Positions 8,600 to 15,743 of a stretch of DNA of 46,513 bases are shown piece after piece. The stretch's first letter is position 1; every line of letters begins with the position of its first letter. The position numbers were made by a program, and so were the translations under genes. The stretch comes from Fluviicola sp. GTDB lineage: Bacteria; Bacteroidota; Bacteroidia; Flavobacteriales_D; Crocinitomicaceae. The DNA lies in the NCBI GenBank assembly GCA_020849495.1, contig JADLGD010000167.1, positions 1 through 46,513 on the forward strand. Reading direction: 5' to 3'. The notes under the pieces were generated by a model. That model was not told where the DNA came from. It did no database searches and worked only from the letters and a program-made list of their open reading frames with translations.

Positions 8600-9382
8600 A
8601 TGATGAAAAAGATCCTTGTTTTATCGGTGGTAATGGTAACTGTTGTTTCAGGTTGGGCGCAGCAACTCGATTCCTTGGCTTATGCTGTAGATGGAAAACC
8701 GTTTTTGGGCTTTGTGGCAAAACCTGCTAAAGTGACCAAGAACACTAAAACCATTTTGATTGTACACGAGTGGTGGGGCTTGAACGAATACCCGAAAACA
8801 CGTGCGTTGCAATTGGCAAAGGAAGGATTCATCGCCATCTGTATTGACATGTACGGAAAAGGTATTGGTGCCGATAATCCGAGTGGGGCAGGAGCACTTT
8901 CAGGACAAGTATATGCGGATACTGCTGTTTTGCTGTCGCGTTTCATGGCGGGTTATCAAGCAGCCTTAACGGTTCCAGGAGTTCAAGCCAACAAAATGGC
9001 GGCAATTGGTTATTTTTTTGGTGGCAATGTGGTTTTGAATGCTGCTAAAATGGGGGCGCCGCTCGATGCAGTGGTGAGTTTCCATGGCGGTTTAAACGGA
9101 GCGCCACTCAAAGCGGGTCGTTTACAAGCCGCAGTTTTGGTGTGCAATGGTGCAGATGATCGTTTTGTTCCTCAAGCAGATATCGATGCTTTGGCAACAG
9201 AAATGACAAACTTGAAAGGCGATTACACCTTCATCAATTACCCGAATTCTACACATGCTTTCACCAATCCAAACTCTACTGCAACCGGGAAACAATTTTC
9301 CATTCCAATTGCCTACAATGCAGAAGCAGATGCCAAAAGCTGGGCAGATTTTAAAGCTTTTGTGAAAAAGAAAGTGAAGTAA
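8600..9382 (+). CDS. Dienelactone-hydrolase family protein, exported, nucleophile Cys replaced by Phe
   Basis: A 260-aa alpha/beta-hydrolase-fold protein with a signal peptide (MMKKILVLSVVMVTVVSGWAQ; the second ATG at 8603 is an equally good start). Family signs are VHEWWGLNEY (55-64), ICIDMYGKG, the nucleophile elbow GYFFGG (137-142), Asp186/187 in CNGADDRFVP and His219 in NSTHAF. In dienelactone hydrolases the elbow reads GYCFGG with a nucleophilic Cys; here position 139 is Phe, encoded by TTT at 9014-9016 inside a run of seven T. Asp and His are kept. The protein may therefore be catalytically dead, use another mechanism, or reflect a base error. It would act in the periplasm. There is no partner gene downstream; a repeat cluster follows. 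Confidence 0.85.
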   Translation: MMKKILVLSVVMVTVVSGWAQQLDSLAYAVDGKPFLGFVAKPAKVTKNTKTILIVHEWWGLNEYPKTRALQLAKEGFIAICIDMYGKGIGADNPSGAGALSGQVYADTAVLLSRFMAGYQAALTVPGVQANKMAAIGYFFGGNVVLNAAKMGAPLDAVVSFHGGLNGAPLKAGRLQAAVLVCNGADDRFVPQADIDALATEMTNLKGDYTFINYPNSTHAFTNPNSTATGKQFSIPIAYNAEADAKSWADFKAFVKKKVK

Positions 9383-9411
9383 ATTCTTCAATGAATGTTT
9401 CTGTTTTTTTC

Positions 9412-10050
9412 TTTTCCCGCTAAGACGCGAATTTGATGGCGCTTACCAGTCGCCATTGGATTCTCTATATGTATTGCATGATGTTTAGAGAATACTATGT
9501 ATTGTCATGTGTAAAGTTTGAATAGTTCAAAATAAAGCGTCCGCCTGTCCCGAGAGGAACGATTCGGGGGTAGGCGCTTTAAACATTCGTGCTCACGTCC
9601 CGACACTTCGGGATCGTGGTAAGTCATTTAAGTATAACAAATGCAATTATTCGTGTCAACGACACTAGCAATCGAGAAGGTGCTTTTTTCTTTTCCCGCT
9701 AAGTCGCGAATTTGATGGCGCTTACCAGACGCCATTTCACTAGTTTTAACAAAAAAAGAAGCGAACCGCCTGCCCCGAGAGGAACGATTCGGGGGTAGGC
9801 GCTTTAAACATTCGTGCTCACGTCCCGACACTTCGGGATCGTGGTAAGTCATTTAAGCAAAGCAAATACAATTATTCGTGTCAACGACACGAGAATTCTG
9901 TAACATGGATTTTCTTTTCCCGCTAAGACGCGAATTTGATGGCGCTTACTCCCAATTAAAATCGGGACACGCTGACGCCATTTTATTAAGTAAAACAAAA
10001 AAGCGACCGGTAGGCGCTTTAAACATTCGCGTATTCGCGGTAAGTCATTC
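9412..10050. repeat. Three direct copies of a MITE/REP-like inverted-repeat element
   Basis: The 688-bp gap between the hydrolase and the PLD gene holds three related units at about 9412-9632, 9691-9856 and 9915-10050. Each begins TTTTCCCGCTAAGACGCGAA, continues to GATGGCGCTTAC, and ends GTAGGCGCTTTAAACATTCG ... GTAAGTCATT. The left and right arms are imperfect inverted complements: the left arm read in reverse is GTAAGCGCCATCAAATTCGC, matching GTAGGCGCTTTAAACATTCG. In copies 1 and 2 the right arm carries an extra hairpin (CGTCCCGACACTTCGGGATCG). Between copies, a CGTGTC-AAC-GACACG hairpin recurs (near 9650 and 9878). Short open frames in this stretch are translations of the repeats, not genes. 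No transposase is nearby. Confidence 0.8.
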
Positions 10051-10070
10051 CTGCTAAGCCCCAAGTTATA

Positions 10071-11375
10071 CTATTTCACAAATCGCTGCACAGCAACCAA
10101 TCCGTTTTCAAATTGCACCTGTAACAAGTAAACACCAGAAGACAACTTGCTCAGGTCAAGGTAATCAACATTTCCGCTAATTGCTTGTTGCATGCAAAGC
10201 GCTCCCGATAATTGCATGATGCGGGCACTTTGGAGATCGGCGGTTTCGCTTGCAATCCAGATGCGTTCTTTCGCTCCGTCCACTTGAATTTGAATCAAGT
10301 CATTGACGTTTTCTTCGATGCCACTGCTCGTTAAATCGTTTACGCGTTGTTGAAATTCTTCGGCATATTGTCCGGCAATGATTGCATCGTGAATGATCAA
10401 AGTGTTTTCATCGTATTCGTCTTCTGCAGAGTTGGTCCAGTTGTGACTTCCTGTTACTACCGTAGGGTCTGAACTAGCAGTGTGCGCATCGATCACGGCG
10501 TATTTGTGGTGAAAGTCAAAGTTCACATTGGCATGCGAAAGTGCGGGAATGTCTGCGCTCACCAAATTGTTGTATTCCGAACCAAAGTAACTCACGTTTT
10601 CAATGATGGCACGCACGGCAACGCCTCTGTTTTTAGCTGCAATCACAGCATCGCCCAAATCGTTGTTGATGAAGGTGAAAAGCGCTACGTCCAAAGTTAC
10701 ATCCGCTGCATCAATGGCCGTCACAATGTGTGCTGTTGTTTGATCGGTAGGTGAGAAGTAAAGCGAAACAGGCGTTGTTCCCACTGTAAACAAATGCGTG
10801 GTATTGTCCGCTTTATCGGGACCAAATTTACTCAAAGTGGTATTTGCTGGACCCGAATTGGCGCCCCACATTTCGTTGAATTCGATGAGGTAATTGCTGG
10901 TAAGATTGGCGTTTTCAATGATCACGATGTTGTTGTAATCGTCCACCATGCTGCCTGTTCCAAAGTTCATCGATCCGCTCAAAATGGTTTGTTGATCGAC
11001 AATGATGAATTTGTTGTGCATCACATTGCTCGAAATACCGCTGTTGCGTTCCAATACAGGTATGGCGCTGTTGAGCGAGCCCAGCGCACTGTTCAATGCA
11101 TTACTCGAAGTGATGTAGCGCACCGCAACTCCTCTGGTGTATGCAGCATTGATGGCGTTAACGATGGCAGTACTTCCATTGTCCCAAACGGCCATCTCTA
11201 AAGTAGTGTTACTGCTGTTGATCAACTCCACGATCGTATCTTCCAAGTGCGAAGAATAGTTGGCGTCTGTATTTGCAGAGACAGAATGATCCACTGGATG
11301 ATTGAAATATGCTTTGATGCTTTGCGCTTGAGTATGCAAGGCAAGAAAGATTGAGCTAAGAAGTAGCAGTTTCAT
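10071..11375 (-). CDS. Exported PLD-family phosphodiesterase/nuclease with T9SS C-terminal domain
   Basis: About 434 aa from the ATG at 11375, opening with signal peptide MKLLLLSSIFLALHTQAQ. A -7 box at 11394-11401 lies just upstream, excluding the earlier ATG at 11396. Two HKD motifs are present: His120-x-Lys122-x4-Asp127 followed by GSMNFG, and His289-x-Lys291-x4-Asp296 followed by GSHNWTNS. These mark a bilobed phospholipase D superfamily enzyme, acting on DNA or phospholipid; which one cannot be told. The C-terminus (DLSKLSSGVYLLQVQFENGLVAVQRFVK region) is a typical type A T9SS sorting domain, so the protein should cross the outer membrane and be secreted or surface-attached. Divergent from fahA. 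Confidence 0.87.
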   Translation of the reverse strand: MKLLLLSSIFLALHTQAQSIKAYFNHPVDHSVSANTDANYSSHLEDTIVELINSSNTTLEMAVWDNGSTAIVNAINAAYTRGVAVRYITSSNALNSALGSLNSAIPVLERNSGISSNVMHNKFIIVDQQTILSGSMNFGTGSMVDDYNNIVIIENANLTSNYLIEFNEMWGANSGPANTTLSKFGPDKADNTTHLFTVGTTPVSLYFSPTDQTTAHIVTAIDAADVTLDVALFTFINNDLGDAVIAAKNRGVAVRAIIENVSYFGSEYNNLVSADIPALSHANVNFDFHHKYAVIDAHTASSDPTVVTGSHNWTNSAEDEYDENTLIIHDAIIAGQYAEEFQQRVNDLTSSGIEENVNDLIQIQVDGAKERIWIASETADLQSARIMQLSGALCMQQAISGNVDYLDLSKLSSGVYLLQVQFENGLVAVQRFVK

Positions 11376-11393
11376 GTAGTATGATTTGTGGTA

Positions 11394-11401
11394 CAAAGAT
11401 A
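11394..11401 (-). promoter_or_regulatory. -7 box for the PLD-family gene
   Basis: On the minus strand the sequence reads TATCTTTG, a perfect match to the Bacteroidota TAnnTTTG -7 element, 18 nt before the ATG at 11375. No clear -33 TTG was found. It decides the start choice of the PLD gene. Confidence 0.6.
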
Positions 11402-11442
11402 GAAATGATGTGCGAAAAAAAGCGAAAACTAGATAAATCCTT

Positions 11443-11450
11443 TATCTTTG
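11443..11450 (+). promoter_or_regulatory. -7 box for fahA
   Basis: TATCTTTG matches the Bacteroidota TAnnTTTG element and lies 24 nt before the fahA ATG. It is back to back with the minus-strand TATCTTTG of the PLD gene, about 40 bp away. Confidence 0.6.
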
Positions 11451-11474
11451 TGAGCACTTAAAAAGTTCACTGTT

Positions 11475-12752
11475 ATGTCAAACATTCCTGCAAATAATCC
11501 AAACTTAAAATCGTGGGTAGAAGTGCCTGCCAATTCTGATTTTCCGATTCAAAACATTCCTTTCGGGGTGGTGAAAAACGATCAATTAACACCGCGTGTT
11601 GCCTCTCGAATTGGCGATATGGTGATTGATTTGAAAACCTTGTTTGTATTGGGTTATTTGGAGAATTTACCGTTTGAGTTGAGTGATTTTGATGGCTGCA
11701 CCTTGAATGCAATGATGCGTCGCGGTAAAAAAGCCGTACGTGATTTGCGCAACCGCATTTCGAAATTGTTGGATGCGAATCAAGCAGATTTGCAGAAAAA
11801 CACACATCACTTAGAGCAAGTGTTGATTCCAGTGAATACCGTAACGATGTGCATGCCCGTTCAAATTGGTGATTACACGGATTTTTATTCCTCTCGTGAA
11901 CACGCTACGAATGTGGGAATGATGTTCCGCGATCCTGCAAATGCTTTGTTGCCAAACTGGTTGTGGATTCCTGTTGGATACCACGGTCGTGCTTCTTCAG
12001 TGGTGGTTTCAGGTGAACCAATTTACCGTCCAAAAGGACAAATCAAACCCAATCCGGAAGAGCCTCCGATTTTTGCTCCTTGTAGAAACTTGGATTTCGA
12101 GTTGGAAATGGCTTTCATTACCTTTGATGGGAAACCAATGGGCGATTCGATTTCAACAGCAGAAGCAGAAGAATATATCTTTGGTTTATGTTTGTTCAAC
12201 GACTGGTCGGCACGCGATATCCAGACTTGGGAATACGTTCCACTAGGGCCATTCTTGGCGAAGAACTTTGCTTCAACGGTTTCACCTTGGATCGTGACTT
12301 TGGATGCTTTGCAACCTTATAAAGTGGATACGCCAAAACAAGAACCAGAAGTGTTGAGTTACTTGAAGTTTGACGGACAATTGTCGTACGATGTGCAATT
12401 GGAAGTATTCATTCAGCCAGAAAATGCGGATGAAACAAAAATCTGTACTTCGAATTTCAAATACATGTATTGGAACATGGCGCAGCAATTAGCGCATCAT
12501 ACGGTAAATGGATGCAATATCCGTTGCGGCGATTTGATGGGGTCTGGTACCATTTCTGGTTCAACACCGGATTCTTACGGATCCATGTTGGAATTGGCTT
12601 GGAAAGGAACAAAACCGTTGAAAATGAACGATGGTTCAGAGCGTAAATTCATCCAAGATGGAGACACGGTAATCATGCGCGGTTTCTCTGAAAGAGACGG
12701 AGTGCGTATTGGTTTTGGTGAGGTGACTGGGAAAATTTTACCTGCGAAATAA
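11475..12752 (+). CDS. fahA: Fumarylacetoacetase
   Basis: A 425-aa protein, the normal full length. It hydrolyses 4-fumarylacetoacetate to fumarate and acetoacetate, the last step of tyrosine and homogentisate breakdown, in the cytoplasm. Motifs are clear: an N-terminal SH3-like domain (NIPFGVV, residues 27-33), then the catalytic domain with DYTDFYSSREHATNVG holding Asp136 (metal ligand) and His143 (catalytic base), VGYHGRASS, and LDFELEMAF with metal ligands Glu209 and Glu211. The C-terminal part has SARDIQTWEYVPLGPFLAKNF and GDLMGSGTISG. Other tyrosine-degradation genes (hppD, hmgA) are not adjacent. It has its own promoter and a hairpin terminator follows. Confidence 0.96.
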   Translation: MSNIPANNPNLKSWVEVPANSDFPIQNIPFGVVKNDQLTPRVASRIGDMVIDLKTLFVLGYLENLPFELSDFDGCTLNAMMRRGKKAVRDLRNRISKLLDANQADLQKNTHHLEQVLIPVNTVTMCMPVQIGDYTDFYSSREHATNVGMMFRDPANALLPNWLWIPVGYHGRASSVVVSGEPIYRPKGQIKPNPEEPPIFAPCRNLDFELEMAFITFDGKPMGDSISTAEAEEYIFGLCLFNDWSARDIQTWEYVPLGPFLAKNFASTVSPWIVTLDALQPYKVDTPKQEPEVLSYLKFDGQLSYDVQLEVFIQPENADETKICTSNFKYMYWNMAQQLAHHTVNGCNIRCGDLMGSGTISGSTPDSYGSMLELAWKGTKPLKMNDGSERKFIQDGDTVIMRGFSERDGVRIGFGEVTGKILPAK

Positions 12753-12790
12753 TTTTTAATTCAAGATATATTAGAAAAAGGAATATAGAT

Positions 12791-12818
12791 GGGACGCGAT
12801 GCTTCGCGTCCCTTTTCT
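12791..12818 (+). terminator. Hairpin terminator after fahA
   Basis: A 9-bp perfect stem (GGGACGCGA / TCGCGTCCC) with a TGCT loop at 12791-12812 is followed by TTTTCT. It lies 38 nt after the fahA stop and its 3' half seeds the 43-bp tandem repeat. Confidence 0.6.
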
Positions 12819-12908
12819 TTATATGTCGGGTTCCTATCGCGATGCTTCGCGTCCCTTTTCTTGATATGTCGGGTTCCTATTGCGATGCTTCGCGTCCTTT
12901 TTTTTGTG
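12796..12908 (+). repeat. Tandem repeat, about 2.6 copies of a 43-bp unit
   Basis: Units begin with GCGATGCTTCGCGTCC at 12796, 12839 and 12882, an exact 43-bp period, each followed by a T-rich tail; the first two continue with ATATGTCGGGTTCCTAT. Every unit keeps the hairpin-forming core, so the array is a row of terminator-like stems. A related GCGATGC...GCATCGCGTCCC hairpin occurs at 15614-15649, so the core is a dispersed element in this genome. Confidence 0.8.
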
Positions 12909-12955
12909 ATAAAGGTCTAATGTTTCTTTAATTTTTCAGGATAAATAGAAAAAGC

Positions 12956-12963
12956 TATTTTTG
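12956..12963 (+). promoter_or_regulatory. -7 box for the small lipoprotein gene
   Basis: TATTTTTG fits TAnnTTTG and lies 22 nt before the ATG at 12986. Because the alternative start at 12965 would sit essentially at the transcription start, this box supports the 12986 start. Confidence 0.5.
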
Positions 12964-12985
12964 TGTGAATTATAAACTTAACACT

Positions 12986-13408
12986 ATGAAGTCAAAATTG
13001 ATTTTAATGCTTTTATCTACTGTTTTTTTATTGGGCGCTTGTTCAAAAGAACAGCGAATTGAACGTTGGATGCACCGTAAAGATGGTAAATGGTCAATTC
13101 AATCGAGGTCTTATCAGTATTTCCAAGACGGGGTGGTTATGGATTCTGATTATGCTACAAATGCGGGGAGTTTTGTTTTCGACAAAAACGGTTCAGTGAT
13201 TTATAATTACGTTGATGTAGGTGAATCAGGTTCGCAAGGAGGTACATGGACTAATACTGAAGACGCTATTTCTTTTATTTTTAATGGTGAGGTAGTTGAA
13301 ATGAAAATTTCTGATGAATCAAAAAAAGAAATGACATTGACATGGACCGAAGATTATCCTTCAACAGGTGAAAAAGAAGTTACTGTTTTCAAACTAGCTA
13401 GGGATTAA
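12986..13408 (+). CDS. Small lipoprotein of unknown function
   Basis: About 140 aa starting MKSKLILMLLSTVFLLGACSK: a lipoprotein signal peptide with lipobox LGAC, so the mature protein should be lipid-anchored in the envelope. The mature part has the layout of a lipocalin-like or META-type small beta protein: RKDGKWSIQSRSYQYF, then GSQGGTWTNTEDAISFIFNGEVVEMKISDES, then MTLTWTED. That is, alternating strands describing 'signal, then threshold' as in many Bacteroidota lipocalin_5-like proteins, but I cannot assign a family with confidence. The start was chosen by the lipobox distance and the -7 box. It stands alone with a terminator after it. Confidence 0.7.
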   Translation: MKSKLILMLLSTVFLLGACSKEQRIERWMHRKDGKWSIQSRSYQYFQDGVVMDSDYATNAGSFVFDKNGSVIYNYVDVGESGSQGGTWTNTEDAISFIFNGEVVEMKISDESKKEMTLTWTEDYPSTGEKEVTVFKLARD

Positions 13409-13416
13409 AAAACAAA

Positions 13417-13452
13417 TTAAAAAAAGGAATTCAGTAATGGGTTCCTTTTTTT
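13417..13452 (+). terminator. Rho-independent terminator after the small lipoprotein gene
   Basis: AAAAAAGGAATTC-(loop)-GGGTTCCTTTTTTT forms an A-rich/T-rich stem (AAAAAAGGAA pairs with TTCCTTTTTT) ending in a T run, shortly after the stop codon at 13408. Confidence 0.65.
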
Positions 13453-13505
13453 GTGGGTTTTCAAATTAAAAATGAAGATCGCGCGGGCGCATCAATATAC
13501 CGCTA

Positions 13506-13551
13506 AAAAATGACTAGACCCGTCTAGGGTTGTAAACCCTAGAACATTTTT
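13506..13551. other. Nested and competing inverted repeats in a 396-bp gene-free stretch
   Basis: The 13409-13804 gap has no gene. Besides a terminator at its left end it holds a structured block: TCTAGGGTT-GTA-AACCCTAGA is a perfect 9-bp stem (13523-13543), enclosed by AAAAATG / CATTTTT arms (13506-13512 and 13545-13551). An alternative stem CTAGAC-CC-GTCTAG (13514-13527) uses the same GTCTAG bases and would exclude the first. The remainder (13560-13790) shows no feature I can support. Confidence 0.55.
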
Positions 13552-13793
13552 GCGTCTATGTGAGTTCTGTTTCTTTGTGGTTTTTATTGTTCAATTCAAT
13601 TTCCTAACTGAGGTTCTCTATCAATTCGCTGACTGAGGCACTCGAAGGCAGCATTTTCCTATGTGCTTTTAATGATTTTCTAAGGATACAGTTGTTTTTA
13701 GATTGAAATCAGCGCTCCCATTTTTTATTCAAAATAAATCCCCGTTTTTGTAAATCGTATCCATATCCTCATTAACTTTCAATCAATTAATTC

Positions 13794-13801
13794 TACCTTC
13801 A
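13794..13801 (+). promoter_or_regulatory. Possible -7 box directly before the SIMPL gene
   Basis: TACCTTCA is a near match to TAnnTTTG and ends only 3 nt before the ATG, which would make the transcript leaderless or nearly so. Confidence 0.35.
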
Positions 13802-13804
13802 TTT

Positions 13805-14536
13805 ATGAAAAATTATCTGAATACCATCATCATCGCATTAGCTGTTGTCATTGCGGGTTACTTATTAGCAAATGGCTATAAAAACCGTGCGAAAGTGTCT
13901 GAATCAATCAGTGTTACTGGTGCTGGAGAAGAAAGTTTTACCAGTGATTTAATTGTTTGGCGAGCTAGTTTCTCAAAAAGAAACATGGATCTAAAAGCAG
14001 CTTATGCGGAATTGAACAGTGATCAAAAAGCAATCAAAGCCTATTTATCGAAAAAAGGAGTGAAGGCAGATGAACTGATTTTTGAAGCGGTGGATATTCA
14101 AAAAGATTTCTTTTACGAATACGATGCAAATGGTCAAATCCGTAATACGGTGTTCAATGGCTATGTTTTGACACAGAACTTAAAAATTCAATCCAAAAAT
14201 GTGGATTTAGTGGAAAATGTATCACGCGAAGTAACTGAACTGATTGATGCAGGAGTAGAATTAAATTCATTTACCCCTGAATATTATTACACCAAATTGG
14301 CTCAGCTGAAAGTGAAAATGATTGAGGCAGCGACCAAAGATGCGAAAAACAGAGCTGAGAAAATTGCACTCAACGCAGGTGGTGAATTGGGAGGGTTGAA
14401 AAATGCCGAAATGGGTGTATTCCAAATCACAGGTGAAAACTCTTCAGAACAATTCTCGTGGGGTGGAAATTTCAATACGAGTTCCAAAAAGAAAACAGCC
14501 AATATTACGATTCGATTGAAATACGAGATCGATTGA
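13805..14536 (+). CDS. SIMPL-domain (DUF541) envelope protein
   Basis: A 243-aa protein with one N-terminal membrane segment (IIIALAVVIAGYLLANGY, residues ~8-25) followed by a SIMPL domain: ISVTGAGEESFTSDLIVWRASFSKR, the central KAAYAELNSDQKAIKAYLSKKGV helix, and the C-terminal AATKDAKNRAEKIALNAGGELGGLKNAEMGVFQIT. The order and length fit the family. The domain faces the periplasm and is probably anchored by the N-terminal helix. SIMPL proteins are linked to envelope stress and oligomeric cage-like assemblies, but no enzymatic activity is established. It appears monocistronic. Confidence 0.88.
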   Translation: MKNYLNTIIIALAVVIAGYLLANGYKNRAKVSESISVTGAGEESFTSDLIVWRASFSKRNMDLKAAYAELNSDQKAIKAYLSKKGVKADELIFEAVDIQKDFFYEYDANGQIRNTVFNGYVLTQNLKIQSKNVDLVENVSREVTELIDAGVELNSFTPEYYYTKLAQLKVKMIEAATKDAKNRAEKIALNAGGELGGLKNAEMGVFQITGENSSEQFSWGGNFNTSSKKKTANITIRLKYEID

Positions 14537-14730
14537 TCGAAAAAGAAGGTTTTCTACTCATTTTTATAAATTAATAAAATTATGTGGAAGCCCTGATTTT
14601 AGTGGTGCGTAATGCGATTTCATTACTATTAAGTTTTAAACAGAAGTATTGTTTATCAAAATAGTCATCTAACTGATTCATCTGTGTTTTTTATAATGGG
14701 TAATAGCTCTATCTTCAGCAATAAAAAACA

Positions 14731-15603
14731 ATGAGATACATATTGATATTAATGCTTCTTACAAGCAGTTTAAATCTACATGCGCTTTGTATGTTTGGTC
14801 CAAACACTGTCAATGTTTATCCAACTAGTAAAAAAATCCCACGAAATGTTCAACTGGTAATTGAATCTGGAGGATTTATTTTACCTAGCGGGATGAGATA
14901 TGTCTTTGACTCTATACCGGTTTATCTTATTGCTGGTAAGGATTCAATTCGAATGGCAACACTCAATCGATCGTTTCGTTATGCTTCCAATAACCAATTT
15001 GTATTTAGTACTCAGTTTCCTTTAAAAGCAAACACAAAGTATTTATTAAAAGTTCCATACTTTATTGATGATAGTTTAGCTTACTTCACGAAATGGTTTG
15101 AAACTACCGATGAAATAGATCAAGCACCACCTAAATGGAAAAGAAAGCCAAAACTTTTCAAAACTAGCTTTGCTATGTATGGCTGTGGTGATGAAAAACT
15201 ATTGTATTTCGGGTATGAATTAAATAATAAGGAGCAGCATGTTGTTCAAATTGATGTGTTAGATAGTAAAAGAAAAAAACATCAAACATTGTTTCTTCCT
15301 TTCGATGATGAGTCAATAATTTTTGGGGAAACGATGTGTGATTACAATGTGGAATTTGATTCCGAGTCTACTTATCTAATAACGTTTAATTTAGTTGATG
15401 CCGCAGGAAACTGTGATTTAAAATCTATTCAGCCTATCTTTTTTAATGGGGAATTTGAAGAAAAAGACGTCAATGATGAGGTAACTAGTCAAAAGGATCC
15501 TTCGATTGGTTTTTACGCATTCATTAGTATCAGTTTTGTCTTTTTGATTTTAATGGTCTTTTTGATTTTTAGATTTCTGAGAAAAAGAAAAACATCTATT
15601 TAA
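14731..15603 (+). CDS. Secreted/periplasmic protein with C-terminal membrane anchor, unknown function
   Basis: A 290-aa protein with an N-terminal signal peptide (MRYILILMLLTSSLNLHALC) and a C-terminal transmembrane helix (GFYAFISISFVFLILMVFLIFRFL) followed by RKRK, the positive-inside stop signal. The region between has Ig-like strand patterns (QLVIESGG..., NTKYLLKVPYF, TYLITFNLVDAAGNC) and several Cys (MFGPN start, YGCGDE, ETMCDY, GNCD) that could form disulfides in the periplasm. I do not recognise a family. It is preceded by 194 bp with no clear feature and followed by a GCGATGC/GCATCGC hairpin. Confidence 0.7.
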   Translation: MRYILILMLLTSSLNLHALCMFGPNTVNVYPTSKKIPRNVQLVIESGGFILPSGMRYVFDSIPVYLIAGKDSIRMATLNRSFRYASNNQFVFSTQFPLKANTKYLLKVPYFIDDSLAYFTKWFETTDEIDQAPPKWKRKPKLFKTSFAMYGCGDEKLLYFGYELNNKEQHVVQIDVLDSKRKKHQTLFLPFDDESIIFGETMCDYNVEFDSESTYLITFNLVDAAGNCDLKSIQPIFFNGEFEEKDVNDEVTSQKDPSIGFYAFISISFVFLILMVFLIFRFLRKRKTSI

Positions 15604-15610
15604 GATTAAA

Positions 15611-15649
15611 GAAGCGATGCCTCCTGTACGGAAGCGAAGCATCGCGTCC
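15611..15649. repeat. Dispersed GCGATGC hairpin element
   Basis: GCGATGC (15614-15620) pairs with GCATCGC (15639-15645), followed by GTCCC. The core is the same as that of the 43-bp tandem repeat at 12796. It may act as a terminator after the 15603 stop, although the downstream T run is poor. Confidence 0.5.
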
Positions 15650-15707
15650 CAAACAATGCTTTGTTAACACTTCCTTTCCTTTCCTGAAAAACGCTTCGTT
15701 TTCAAAC

Positions 15708-15715
15708 TATCTTTG
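15708..15715 (+). promoter_or_regulatory. -7 box for rel
   Basis: TATCTTTG, a perfect TAnnTTTG match, 28 nt before the rel ATG. Confidence 0.55.
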
Positions 15716-15743
15716 TACCTTAATTGCTTGTATTACTACCCGC

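Noticed and set aside
9628..10064. Two short minus-strand open frames in the repeat cluster
   Set aside because: They translate the repeat units and resemble each other only because the DNA is repeated; no start signals or protein family.
10482..11201. Plus-strand open frames opposite the PLD-family gene
   Set aside because: They are antisense to a well-supported gene, lack family features and show Cys/His-rich shadow composition.
12796..12908. 43-bp period repeat as a CRISPR array
   Set aside because: The intervening sequence is itself repeated (ATATGTCGGGTTCCTAT), so there are no spacers; it is a tandem repeat.
14537..14730. Possible small gene or RNA in the 194-bp gap
   Set aside because: No open frame with a plausible start and no stable stem seen.
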